From: Actinotalea lenta
GTDB lineage: Bacteria; Actinomycetota; Actinomycetes; Actinomycetales; Cellulomonadaceae
NCBI RefSeq assembly: GCF_030586465.1
Contig: NZ_JAUQYP010000001.1
Location: 62,001-126,000, forward strand
DNA length: 64,000 nt
Direction: 5' to 3'
A program made the translations under genes and the position numbers. The notes below the pieces were generated by a model. That model was not told the origin of the DNA and did no database searches. It was given only the letters and a program-made list of their open reading frames with translations. How positions within the stretch are numbered: position 1 is the stretch's first letter; each line of letters starts with the position of its first letter. This document shows positions 45,544 to 52,723 of this stretch, piece after piece.

Positions 45544-45546
45544 CCG

Positions 45547-46062
45547 TCACAGCTCCAGGCGCATCGTCCAGGCGTCGACGTCCTCGGGCTGGTAGTAGCG
45601 ACGCCGGCGCGTGAGGATCTCGAACCCCTCGGACCGGTACAGCGCGATCGCCGGCTCGTTGTCCACCCGCACCTCGAGGAAGAGGGCCTGAGCGCGGTCC
45701 GACCTGGCCCGGTCCAGCAGCGTGCGCAGCAGGGCGCGCCCCCAGCCCCGGTGCTGGGCCCGGGTGGACACCGCCAGCGTCATCACCTGGGAGACGTCGC
45801 CGTCGAACCAGGAGCCCGCGTAAGCAGCGAGGCCGGCCTCGTCGTCGATGCCCACGTAGTAGCGGCCGAAGGCGTCGAGCTCCTCGCGGATCATCACCTC
45901 GGGCCAGGCGGACCGCTCGAACAGCTCGCGTTCGAGGGCGGCGACCGCGGGCACGTCGGCCGGGGTCAGCGGGCGCACGACGGGCACCGCGCCGGACGCG
46001 GGCGCGAGCGGAGCGCCGGCGGTGGGCTCGCCGGCCGGCCCGGGTGCGAGCTCGTCGGCCAT
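45547..46062 (-). CDS. rimI: Ribosomal protein S18 alanine N-acetyltransferase
   Basis: 171 residues. The GNAT domain follows a 27-residue disordered Ala/Pro/Gly-rich N-terminus: VRPLTPADVPAVAALERELFERSAWPEVMI, then SQVMTLAVSTRAQHRGWGRALLRTLLDRA (acetyl-CoA loop RxxGxG/A) and NEPAIALYRSEGFEILTRRRRYYQPEDVDAWTMRLEL. It acetylates the N-terminal Ala of S18. ATG 46062 lies four bases after the tsaB stop, so it is co-transcribed with tsaB. The conserved tsaE-tsaB-rimI-tsaD cluster supports the name. Confidence 0.9.
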   Translation of the reverse strand: MADELAPGPAGEPTAGAPLAPASGAVPVVRPLTPADVPAVAALERELFERSAWPEVMIREELDAFGRYYVGIDDEAGLAAYAGSWFDGDVSQVMTLAVSTRAQHRGWGRALLRTLLDRARSDRAQALFLEVRVDNEPAIALYRSEGFEILTRRRRYYQPEDVDAWTMRLEL

Positions 46063-46066
46063 GCGG

Positions 46067-46735
46067 TCAGCCGGTGACCCGCTTGCCCGCCCCGGGCGGC
46101 GCGGCGTCGGGCCGCCGCAGGTACAGCGGTTCGGTCGGCACGGCCACCCCTCGGGCGGCGCGGTCCACGGCCAGGCGCGCAAGCACCGCCGGGTCGACGG
46201 AGTGCGGCGGGCTCGCGGGCAGACCCACGACGTCTGCGACGGCGACGGCAGCGGGACCGACCAGGAGCGTCGCCCCCCCGCGCGACACGTCGGCAGGGTG
46301 CAGCACGGCCAGGGGCTCGACCGCCTCGACCTCGTTGCCCGGCGCGGCGCGGAACCGGCCCACGTAGACCTCCTTGCGCCGCGCGTCGGAGACCACGAGC
46401 GCCTCGGCGTCGACCGATGCGTCGGCAAGGGACTGCGCCGCTAGCACCTCCAGGCTCCCCACGCCGTGCACCGGCACGCCCACCGCGAGCGCGAGGCTGC
46501 GGGCCGTGACCAGCCCTGCCCGCAGCCCGGTGAACGGCGCCGGGCCGGTCCCCACCGCGATCGCGTCCAGGTCCCGGGGCCGGGCCCCGGCCTCGGCGAG
46601 GGCCTCGGCGATCAGCGGGCTGAGCAGCTCGGCGTGCCGGCGCTGCTCGTGGGCGGACCGCGCAGCCACGGCCGCGCCGTCCCGCACGAGAGCCACGGCG
46701 ATGTCGGCGGAGGTGTCGAGGGCGAGGACCAGCAC
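46067..46735 (-). CDS. tsaB: tRNA threonylcarbamoyladenosine synthesis protein TsaB
   Basis: 222 residues. The ASKHA-fold partner of TsaD starts LVLALDTSADIAVALVRDG and has RRHAELLSPLIAEAL, IAVGTGPAPFTGLRAGLVTARSLALAV and SDARRKEVYVGRF. It lacks catalytic metal residues and serves as scaffold for TsaD and TsaE. The start is GTG 46735 with CAGGAT six bases upstream. It is followed after four bases by rimI. The plus-strand epimerase gene upstream separates it from tsaE. Confidence 0.94.
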   Translation of the reverse strand: MLVLALDTSADIAVALVRDGAAVAARSAHEQRRHAELLSPLIAEALAEAGARPRDLDAIAVGTGPAPFTGLRAGLVTARSLALAVGVPVHGVGSLEVLAAQSLADASVDAEALVVSDARRKEVYVGRFRAAPGNEVEAVEPLAVLHPADVSRGGATLLVGPAAVAVADVVGLPASPPHSVDPAVLARLAVDRAARGVAVPTEPLYLRRPDAAPPGAGKRVTG

Positions 46736-46830
46736 GCCCCCATCCTGGCATCGGTCGGCCCCGCCGGCCCACGGGGTCGCGAACCGGCGCCGTCGCGACG
46801 TGGATAGGGTGCGAAGGGAAGGGAGTCGCC

Positions 46831-47802
46831 ATGCGTGTGGTCGTCATCGGCGGGACCGGGCACGTCGGATCGTTCCTGGTGCCGCGTCTGGTCCGAGGCG
46901 GGCACGACGTGGTCGTCATCAGCCGCGGCGCGTCGACGCCGTACACGGACGACCCGGAGTGGACCGACGTCGAGCGGGTCACGGCGGACCGAGCCGACGA
47001 GGACCGCACGGGAGTCTTCGCGGACCGCGTCGCGGCGCTGCGCGCGGACGCGGTGATCGACCTGGTGTGCTTCACGCTGGAGTCCGCCACGGCCCTCGTG
47101 CAGCGCCTGCGTGGCGAGGTGGGCCACCTCCTCCACTGCGGGTCGGTGTGGCGGGCCGGTCCCAGCCACGTGCTGCCGGTGTCCGAGGAGAACGCGACGC
47201 CGCCCTTCGGCCGGTACGGGGTCCAGAAGGACCTCATCGCGCGGATGCTCAAGGAGGAGACCGCCCGGGGCGGCCTGGTGACCACCTCGCTGCACCCGGG
47301 TCACATCAGCGGCCCCGGTTGGGTCCCGATCGGACCGACCGGGAACCTCGACACGTCGGTGTGGACGACCCTGTCGGCCGGGCTGCCGCTGCAGGTCCCG
47401 GGACTGGGCGCCGAGACCATGCACCACGTGCACGCCGACGACGTGGCCCAGGCGTTCGAGCGTGCCCTCGCACACCGCGACGCCGCCGCCGGTGAGGACT
47501 TCTTCATCACCGCCCCGGACGCGTGGAGCGTCCGAGGCTACGCCGAGCTGGGTGCGTCGTGGTTCGGGCAGCGTGCGCACCTGGAGTCGGTGACGTGGGA
47601 GCAGTTCCGCGCCGGGCTGAGCGCGCAGGACGGCGAGGCGAGCTGGGAGCACCTGGTCCGCAGCCACGTGTTCACGATCGACAAGGCACGACGGCTCATC
47701 GGCTACGACCCGCAGCACTCCGCCGGGCAGACGGTGCTGGACGCTGTGCGCTGGCTCGTCGAGCACGGCTCCGTGCAGGTGGCGGCACCGCTGCTCGTCT
47801 GA
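46831..47802 (+). CDS. NAD-dependent epimerase/dehydratase family protein
   Basis: 323 residues. The Rossmann start is VVVIGGTGHVGSFLVPRLVRGGHDVVVISRG (GxxGxxG), followed by HCGSVWRAGP, a YxxxK-like RYGVQKDLI, and HPGHISGPGW. It is of the extended SDR type that acts on nucleotide sugars or similar substrates; the exact substrate is unknown. ATG 46831 follows GAAGGGAAGGGAG, with TAGGGT (46805-46810) as a likely -10. It lies on the opposite strand between tsaB and tsaE, breaking a normally continuous cluster. Confidence 0.85.
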   Translation: MRVVVIGGTGHVGSFLVPRLVRGGHDVVVISRGASTPYTDDPEWTDVERVTADRADEDRTGVFADRVAALRADAVIDLVCFTLESATALVQRLRGEVGHLLHCGSVWRAGPSHVLPVSEENATPPFGRYGVQKDLIARMLKEETARGGLVTTSLHPGHISGPGWVPIGPTGNLDTSVWTTLSAGLPLQVPGLGAETMHHVHADDVAQAFERALAHRDAAAGEDFFITAPDAWSVRGYAELGASWFGQRAHLESVTWEQFRAGLSAQDGEASWEHLVRSHVFTIDKARRLIGYDPQHSAGQTVLDAVRWLVEHGSVQVAAPLLV

Positions 47803-47826
47803 CCCCGCCGCTCAGGCCACCCGCGG

Positions 47827-48345
47827 TCACACGGGCGGCAGCGCGACCCCGGCCCACCGTTCGCCGACGCCGCGTACGGTGATCCGGCGTGGCACCGCGA
47901 CGTCCTCACCGACAGCGGTCTCGGCGACCTCGCCGGCGTCGCCGCCGTGGCCGCGGTCCAGGGTGATCTCGAGCCGGTCGGCGCTGAGCACCTCGACCAG
48001 GCCCTCGCCCCACTCCACGACGGTGACGGAGTCCTCCAGCGAGGTGTCCAGGTCGAGCGCCTCGAGCTCGTCGAGGGAGCCCAGCCGGTACGCGTCGGCG
48101 TGCACGAGCGCCGGCCCCTCCTCGAGCGGCGGATGGACCCGCGCGATGATGAACGTCGGCGACGCGACCTGGCCGCGCACCCCCATCGCCTCGCCCAGGC
48201 CCTGGACCAGGGTCGTCTTGCCTGCTCCCAGCGGTCCGGTCAGCAGCACCAGGTCCCCCGCCCGCAGCACGGCGGCCAGGGCCCGACCGTAGGCCCGGGT
48301 GGCGGCGGGATCCGTCAGGGTGCCGACCCTCGCCTCGCCGCTCAT
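47827..48345 (-). CDS. tsaE: tRNA threonylcarbamoyladenosine synthesis ATPase TsaE
   Basis: 172 residues. P-loop LVLLTGPLGAGKTTLVQGLGEAMG, then VASPTFIIARVH and VHADAYRLGSLDELEALDL, with VVEWGEG near the end of the core. It drives the TsaBD complex in t6A formation. The C-terminal 45 residues after the core are longer than minimal homologues. Its ATG overlaps the alr stop (ATGA), so alr and tsaE are coupled. Confidence 0.95.
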   Translation of the reverse strand: MSGEARVGTLTDPAATRAYGRALAAVLRAGDLVLLTGPLGAGKTTLVQGLGEAMGVRGQVASPTFIIARVHPPLEEGPALVHADAYRLGSLDELEALDLDTSLEDSVTVVEWGEGLVEVLSADRLEITLDRGHGGDAGEVAETAVGEDVAVPRRITVRGVGERWAGVALPPV

Positions 48346-49493
48346 GCGCGCTCCTCCAGGTAGACCCGCGGCACGCGGGCACCCACCCGCGTGACGATCT
48401 CGTAGGAGATGGTCCCCACCACCTCGGCCCAGTCCTGGGCAGTGGGTTCACCGTGCTCCCCGGGCCCGAACAGCACCACGGTGTCCCCCGCGGCCTCGGT
48501 CGCCCACGGCCCGAGGTCCAGCACGAACTGGTCCATGCACACCCGGCCGGCGACGCCCAGGCGCCGGTCACCGACCTGAACCGGGCCGCCCCACGCCGCG
48601 GCCGTGCCGGACGCGTGCCGGGGCACGCCGTCGGCGTACCCGATCGGCACGACGCCGAGCACCGTCTCGCGTGGCGTCGTGTAGGCGTGCCCGTAGGAGA
48701 CCCCGTGCCCGGCCGGCACCCGCTTGGTCAGCGCGAGCTCAGCCTCGAGGCGCATCGCGGGCCGCAGGCCGTAGTCGGCCGGGCCGCCCAGGTGGGGCAC
48801 GGGCGACAGGCCGTACACCGCCAACCCCGGACGGACCAGGTCGTAGTGCATCGAGGGATCGGTGAGCGTGGCCGCCGAGTTGGCCAGGTGCCGCACCTCC
48901 AGACGTGCGCCGCGCGACTCGGCGAGCGCGACCGCGTCGGCGAACACCTGGGTCTGCGCGCGCACGGTCGGGTGACCCGGGTCGTCGGCCCAGGCGAGGT
49001 GCGACCACAGCCCGACCATCCGACACAGTCCCTGTGCCTCCGCGGCGAGCACGGCGTCCAGGACGTCCGGCAGGTCGCGGGGCATCACGCCGCTGCGCCC
49101 CAGCCCGGTGTCGACCTTGACGTGCAGCCGCGCGGTCCGGCCGGTCGCGCGCACGGCGTCCAGGATCTCGCCGAGCATCCACGGCGCCCCGACGGACAGG
49201 TCCACGTCGGCGAGCAGCGCGTCGGCGAACCGGGCGCCCGGCGCGTAGAGCCAGCACAGCACGGGTGCCGTGATGCCGGCGGCCCGCAGCTCCAGCGCCT
49301 CGTCCAGCTGCGCCGTGCCCAGCCAGGCGGCGCCCCCGTCCAGGGCGGCCAGGGCGGCGGGGACCAACCCGTGCCCGTACCCGTCAGCCTTGACCACCGC
49401 GAGCACGCCGGCGTTGCCGGCACGCTCGTCCAGGGCGGCGACGTTGGAGCGGATGGCGGACAGGTCGACGACCGCACGGGCGGGGTAGGTCAC
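48342..49493 (-). CDS. alr: Alanine racemase
   Basis: About 383 residues. It is a PLP enzyme making D-alanine for peptidoglycan. It starts YPARAVVDLSAIRSNVAAL; the PLP lysine is in AVVKADGYGHGLVP, YDLVRPGLAVYGLSP follows, and the second-base region is GRVCMDQFVLDLG. I prefer GTG 49493, because CAGGAT lies seven bases before it and overlaps the alternative ATG 49502, which lacks a ribosome binding site. The coupled tsaE follows. Together with nnr upstream this is the common actinobacterial nnr-alr-tsaE order, here with small genes inserted between nnr and alr. Confidence 0.94.
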   Translation of the reverse strand: MTYPARAVVDLSAIRSNVAALDERAGNAGVLAVVKADGYGHGLVPAALAALDGGAAWLGTAQLDEALELRAAGITAPVLCWLYAPGARFADALLADVDLSVGAPWMLGEILDAVRATGRTARLHVKVDTGLGRSGVMPRDLPDVLDAVLAAEAQGLCRMVGLWSHLAWADDPGHPTVRAQTQVFADAVALAESRGARLEVRHLANSAATLTDPSMHYDLVRPGLAVYGLSPVPHLGGPADYGLRPAMRLEAELALTKRVPAGHGVSYGHAYTTPRETVLGVVPIGYADGVPRHASGTAAAWGGPVQVGDRRLGVAGRVCMDQFVLDLGPWATEAAGDTVVLFGPGEHGEPTAQDWAEVVGTISYEIVTRVGARVPRVYLEERA

Positions 49494-49561
49494 GGCGCCC
49501 ATCCTGGCAGGTCCCCGCCACGGCGGCTGAGCGGCCCCCGCGCCGAGCCCGGCCGCCCGGC

Positions 49562-50023
49562 CTAGTACTGCCCCTTGACGACGAAGAACGACCCGCGGAT
49601 CGTGCCGGCGAGCTTGGACCGCTGGCGCGCGAACTTGAAGGCGGAGAGCTCCTCGGGGACCTCCATGCCGTCGGAGAGCTTGAAACCGACGGCACGCTTC
49701 TTGCCGTCCTCGAGGCTGTAGAGCACGTTGACCGACAGCCCGGACTCGTAGAACACGTAGGACCAGCGCACCCCGTCGACCTCGAAGGACGTCGCCTCCA
49801 GCGGGCGCGAGGCGATCACGATGCCGCGCTCCTCGGCAAGGATCCGATGGACGAGGTCGACGACGTCGGCCGCCTCCTGCGCCGGCGACACGGTGAAGAC
49901 GTGGCCGTACTTGGTGCGGAAGTACCGCGCCTCGTTGGCGCGCAGCCCGGCGAGGGCGTCGGCGACGGGCGAGGACTCCAGGCCCACGGTGGAGACCTGC
50001 GCGAAGTCGACCTCCTGCGGCAC
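49562..50023 (-). CDS. Conserved-looking hypothetical protein
   Basis: 153 residues, not recognised. It is a soluble alpha/beta protein with aromatic-rich strands: LRANEARYFRTKYGHVFTVSPAQEAADVVDLVHRILAEERGIVIASRP, VRWSYVFYESGLSVNVLYSLEDGKKRAVGFKLSDG, and a basic C-terminus AFKFARQRSKLAGTIRGSFFVVKGQY. There is no signal peptide or membrane helix. GTG 50023 has GGGAGG five bases upstream. Codon use matches its neighbours, so it is probably native. It lies between alr and the cupredoxin gene on the same strand. Confidence 0.75.
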   Translation of the reverse strand: MPQEVDFAQVSTVGLESSPVADALAGLRANEARYFRTKYGHVFTVSPAQEAADVVDLVHRILAEERGIVIASRPLEATSFEVDGVRWSYVFYESGLSVNVLYSLEDGKKRAVGFKLSDGMEVPEELSAFKFARQRSKLAGTIRGSFFVVKGQY

Positions 50024-50077
50024 GACGACCTCCCGATGTCGAGTGACACGTGGAGCGTACCCACCGTGGCCGGTTGC

Positions 50078-50659
50078 TCAGGTCACGACGAGCAGGGCGT
50101 ACATCCCGGCGGCGTAGTGGCCCTCGATGTTGCACACCAGCTCGTAGCGGCCCGGACGCAGGTCGAGCGTGACCCACCCGCTGGCTCCCGGGGCGATGCC
50201 GTCGCCCGCCCCGGCCGCGTCGGTTGCGGACGCCTCGCCCAGACTGGCGGACTCGTCGACCGTTCCGTCCGGCCCGACGGTGCGCCGGCCGACCTGCTGA
50301 CCGGCGGGCAGCGGGAGCACCACGAGCTCGTGGTCGACGGTGCCGACGTTGTCCAGCCGTAGCGTGACCGTACCGGCGGGTACGTCGGCGCGGTCCGGAC
50401 GCAGGCGCATCGTGCCCATGCCCCAGCGCCGGTTGCCCATCATCCCGCGGCCGCCCATGTCCATCGCGACCACGTCGACGACGGTGCCGGGCAGGTCCGC
50501 GGAGCTGCCCGAGGCGTCCCGGCCCTGCCACGGCGCGACCTGTGACGTGCTCGTCCCGGCGCTGAGGCCGCCCCCGATCGCCCAGGCCACGGAGCCGACC
50601 AGGACGGCGACCGCAGCGACCAGCGCCGCGATCGTCCAGCCGCGCGCCCGCCGGGTCAC
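50078..50659 (-). CDS. Secreted or membrane-anchored cupredoxin-like protein
   Basis: 193 residues. An N-terminal membrane anchor (RARGWTIAALVAAVAVLVGSVAWAIG) is followed by a Met-rich segment (MDMGGRGMMGNRRWGMGTM) and a cupredoxin fold. Type 1 copper ligands are visible: His in VDHELVVLPL, and Cys, His and Met in ELVCNIEGHYAAGM. It resembles sulfocyanin-like or plastocyanin-like proteins. It may carry electrons or buffer copper outside the membrane. GTG 50659 overlaps the stop of the SHOCT gene, so the two are coupled. Confidence 0.85.
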   Translation of the reverse strand: MTRRARGWTIAALVAAVAVLVGSVAWAIGGGLSAGTSTSQVAPWQGRDASGSSADLPGTVVDVVAMDMGGRGMMGNRRWGMGTMRLRPDRADVPAGTVTLRLDNVGTVDHELVVLPLPAGQQVGRRTVGPDGTVDESASLGEASATDAAGAGDGIAPGASGWVTLDLRPGRYELVCNIEGHYAAGMYALLVVT

Positions 50660-50973
50660 TGAGGGTTGCCTCGACCCTCGAGCAGCGCCGCGCGCGTCGC
50701 GCGGTAGGTCTCCACGTCGATCTCACCGGCCGCCAGCCGGCGGTCCAGGATGTCCAGCGCCGAGCCGGGGCCGGAGCCGTGCGGCGCGGGTGGAGCGGCG
50801 GCCGGGGGAGCCGGCGGGACGGCGGGCGGCGGGGCCTGCTGCTGGGTCGAGCGTCCGGGCAGCAGCCGGACGACCAACCAGATGATCACCCCGAGCAGTG
50901 CGAGCCAGAACAGGCCCATGAACAACCAGCCGAACCCGGTCATGCCCCAGCCGTAGTCGTGCCAACCCATCAT
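50656..50973 (-). CDS. SHOCT domain membrane protein
   Basis: 105 residues. It starts with a Met/Trp/His-rich segment (MMGWHDYGWGMTGFGW) and one membrane helix (LFMGLFWLALLGVIIWLVVRLL), has a Pro/Ala linker, and ends in a SHOCT domain (ALDILDRRLAAGEIDVETYRATRAALLEG). SHOCT is a short oligomerisation motif. ATG 50973 has GGGGAA at suitable distance. Coupling with the copper protein and the Met/His residues at the membrane face suggest a joint copper role, which is inference. Confidence 0.85.
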   Translation of the reverse strand: MMGWHDYGWGMTGFGWLFMGLFWLALLGVIIWLVVRLLPGRSTQQQAPPPAVPPAPPAAAPPAPHGSGPGSALDILDRRLAAGEIDVETYRATRAALLEGRGNPQ

Positions 50974-51094
50974 CGTGATTCCCCTTCCCGTGCCACCAGG
51001 ATCGCGCCGACGCATGTGAGCAGGCCGGGAGAGCGATGAAGCATCCATGAAGATGTTCGGCTCCACCGGCCACCCGCGCCGCGACTCTCGTCGC

Positions 51095-52636
51095 TCACCC
51101 GAGCAGGTTCGCCAGCGTGCGCGGTACGGCGGCCGCGACCGCAGACGCGGTCACCGGCCCGCCGCCGGAGGCGTGGACCGCGGCACGCCCGTGCACCGAG
51201 GCGGCCACCGCCGCGGCCGCCGCCACGGTGTCCTCGTCGAGCCGCTCGCCGGGCGCCCGGGCGGCCAGTCCCGCGAGCAGCGCACCCAGCACACCCGCCA
51301 GGACGTCGCCGGCCCCCGCGGTGGCGAGCCAGCCCGTGCCGTCCGCAGCCGTCCACACGGTCCCGGCGCCGACGACGAGGGTCACCGCGCCCTTGAGAAG
51401 CACCACGGCGCCGGTGCGATCGTGCGCCTCGCGCGCCCACCGCAGGGGCTCCGCCTGCACGGCGTCCCGGTCCACGTCCACGCCACGGCCCTGCAGGAGC
51501 GTCGCGAGCTCCCCGGCGTGCGGCACCAGGACAGCACCCTCGGCGCTCCCCGGCAGCACCCCGAGCGCACCCGCGTCCACCACCACCGGGTGCCCCTCGC
51601 GCAGCGCCGCGGCCACCCGCTCCCCGGCGACGCCCCACCGGTCGTCGGTCAGGCCCGGGCCGATCACCCACGCCTGGACGCGGCCGTCGCCGACGACGAC
51701 CTCGGGGTGGGCCGCGAGCACGGCGCGGGCCACCGGGTCGGGGCCGAGGTACCGCACCATCCCGGTGCCCGCGCCCTGCGCGCCTGCGACGCACAGCACC
51801 GCCGCGCCCGGGTAGCCCACCGACCCCGCGAGGACTCCGAGCACGCCGCGGCTGTACTTGTGGTCCGTCTCGCCCGGCACGGGCCAGAGCGCCGCGACGT
51901 CGGCCGCCTCGGGGCGGCGCACGGCAGGGCTCGCGCCGTGCACGGCGAGCATCGGGGTCAGACCCAGGTCCACGACGGTGGGCTGACCGGCCAGGTGGGC
52001 GGCGGGCGGCAGCAGCAGGCCGGGCTTGGCGACCCCGAACGACACCGTGCGGTCCGCCGGGAGCACCGGGCCGGGCAGCGCGCCGTCGTCCACCCCGATA
52101 CCGCTGGGCACGTCGACCGCGATCACCGTGGGGCCACCCGTGCCGGCCTCGTCCAGCAGGCCGGTCAACAGCTCCACGAGCCCCGCGGCGGGCTCCCGCA
52201 GACCACCCCTGGCACCGATGCCCAGCAGCCCGTCCATCAGCACGTCGGCGGCGAACGCCTCGGCGACCGCGTCGCCGACCCACACCGGCTCACCGGGCGC
52301 GTCGTCGCCCACGGCGAGCACCCGGCCACCGGCCGCCCGCAGCGCGCCGACCCCGGCCTCGTGCACCGGCCCGAGCGCGACGGCCACGGCCGCGGCACCG
52401 CGCTGCGCCAGGGCGGCGAGGGCGAAGAGCGCGTCGCCCCCGTTGTTGCCGCGCCCGACCAGCGCCACGACGCTGCTGCCCGCGACCCGGACGCCTCGGG
52501 CCCGCAGCTCCTCGCGTACGACCCCGGCCAGCGCGGTCGCGGCGCGGTGCATGAGGCCGCCATGGAACCCCCGCTCGGCGGCGAGCAGCGGCTCCTCGGC
52601 GGCACGGACGTCGGCGGCGGTATAGGCGTCGATCAC
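51095..52636 (-). CDS. nnr: Bifunctional NAD(P)H-hydrate epimerase / ADP-dependent dehydratase
   Basis: 513 residues. The N-terminal YjeF epimerase domain has VVALVGRGNNGGDALFALAAL near 55-75 and VIAVDVPSGIGVDDG. The C-terminal ribokinase-like dehydratase has VPGETDHKYSRGVLGVLAGS, VVVDAGALGVLP and the ATP/ADP site GTGWLATAGAGDVLAGVLGALLA. It repairs NADHX and NADPHX formed by damage to NAD(P)H. GTG 52636 has CAGGAT six bases upstream. It diverges from metH with 87 bases between them and precedes the SHOCT gene by 121 bases. Confidence 0.95.
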   Translation of the reverse strand: MIDAYTAADVRAAEEPLLAAERGFHGGLMHRAATALAGVVREELRARGVRVAGSSVVALVGRGNNGGDALFALAALAQRGAAAVAVALGPVHEAGVGALRAAGGRVLAVGDDAPGEPVWVGDAVAEAFAADVLMDGLLGIGARGGLREPAAGLVELLTGLLDEAGTGGPTVIAVDVPSGIGVDDGALPGPVLPADRTVSFGVAKPGLLLPPAAHLAGQPTVVDLGLTPMLAVHGASPAVRRPEAADVAALWPVPGETDHKYSRGVLGVLAGSVGYPGAAVLCVAGAQGAGTGMVRYLGPDPVARAVLAAHPEVVVGDGRVQAWVIGPGLTDDRWGVAGERVAAALREGHPVVVDAGALGVLPGSAEGAVLVPHAGELATLLQGRGVDVDRDAVQAEPLRWAREAHDRTGAVVLLKGAVTLVVGAGTVWTAADGTGWLATAGAGDVLAGVLGALLAGLAARAPGERLDEDTVAAAAAVAASVHGRAAVHASGGGPVTASAVAAAVPRTLANLLG

Positions 52637-52723
52637 GGGTCCATCCTGCCGCGCACGTCGCGCGGGCGCCGTCTCGCGCACCGCACACCGGACACCGGCA
52701 GCACCCGGGCTCCGTAGCATGGG

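Noticed and set aside
52637-52723. Cobalamin riboswitch for metH
   Set aside because: The gap is 87 bases, too short for the usual aptamer of about 200 bases, and no B12-box-like sequence is visible.
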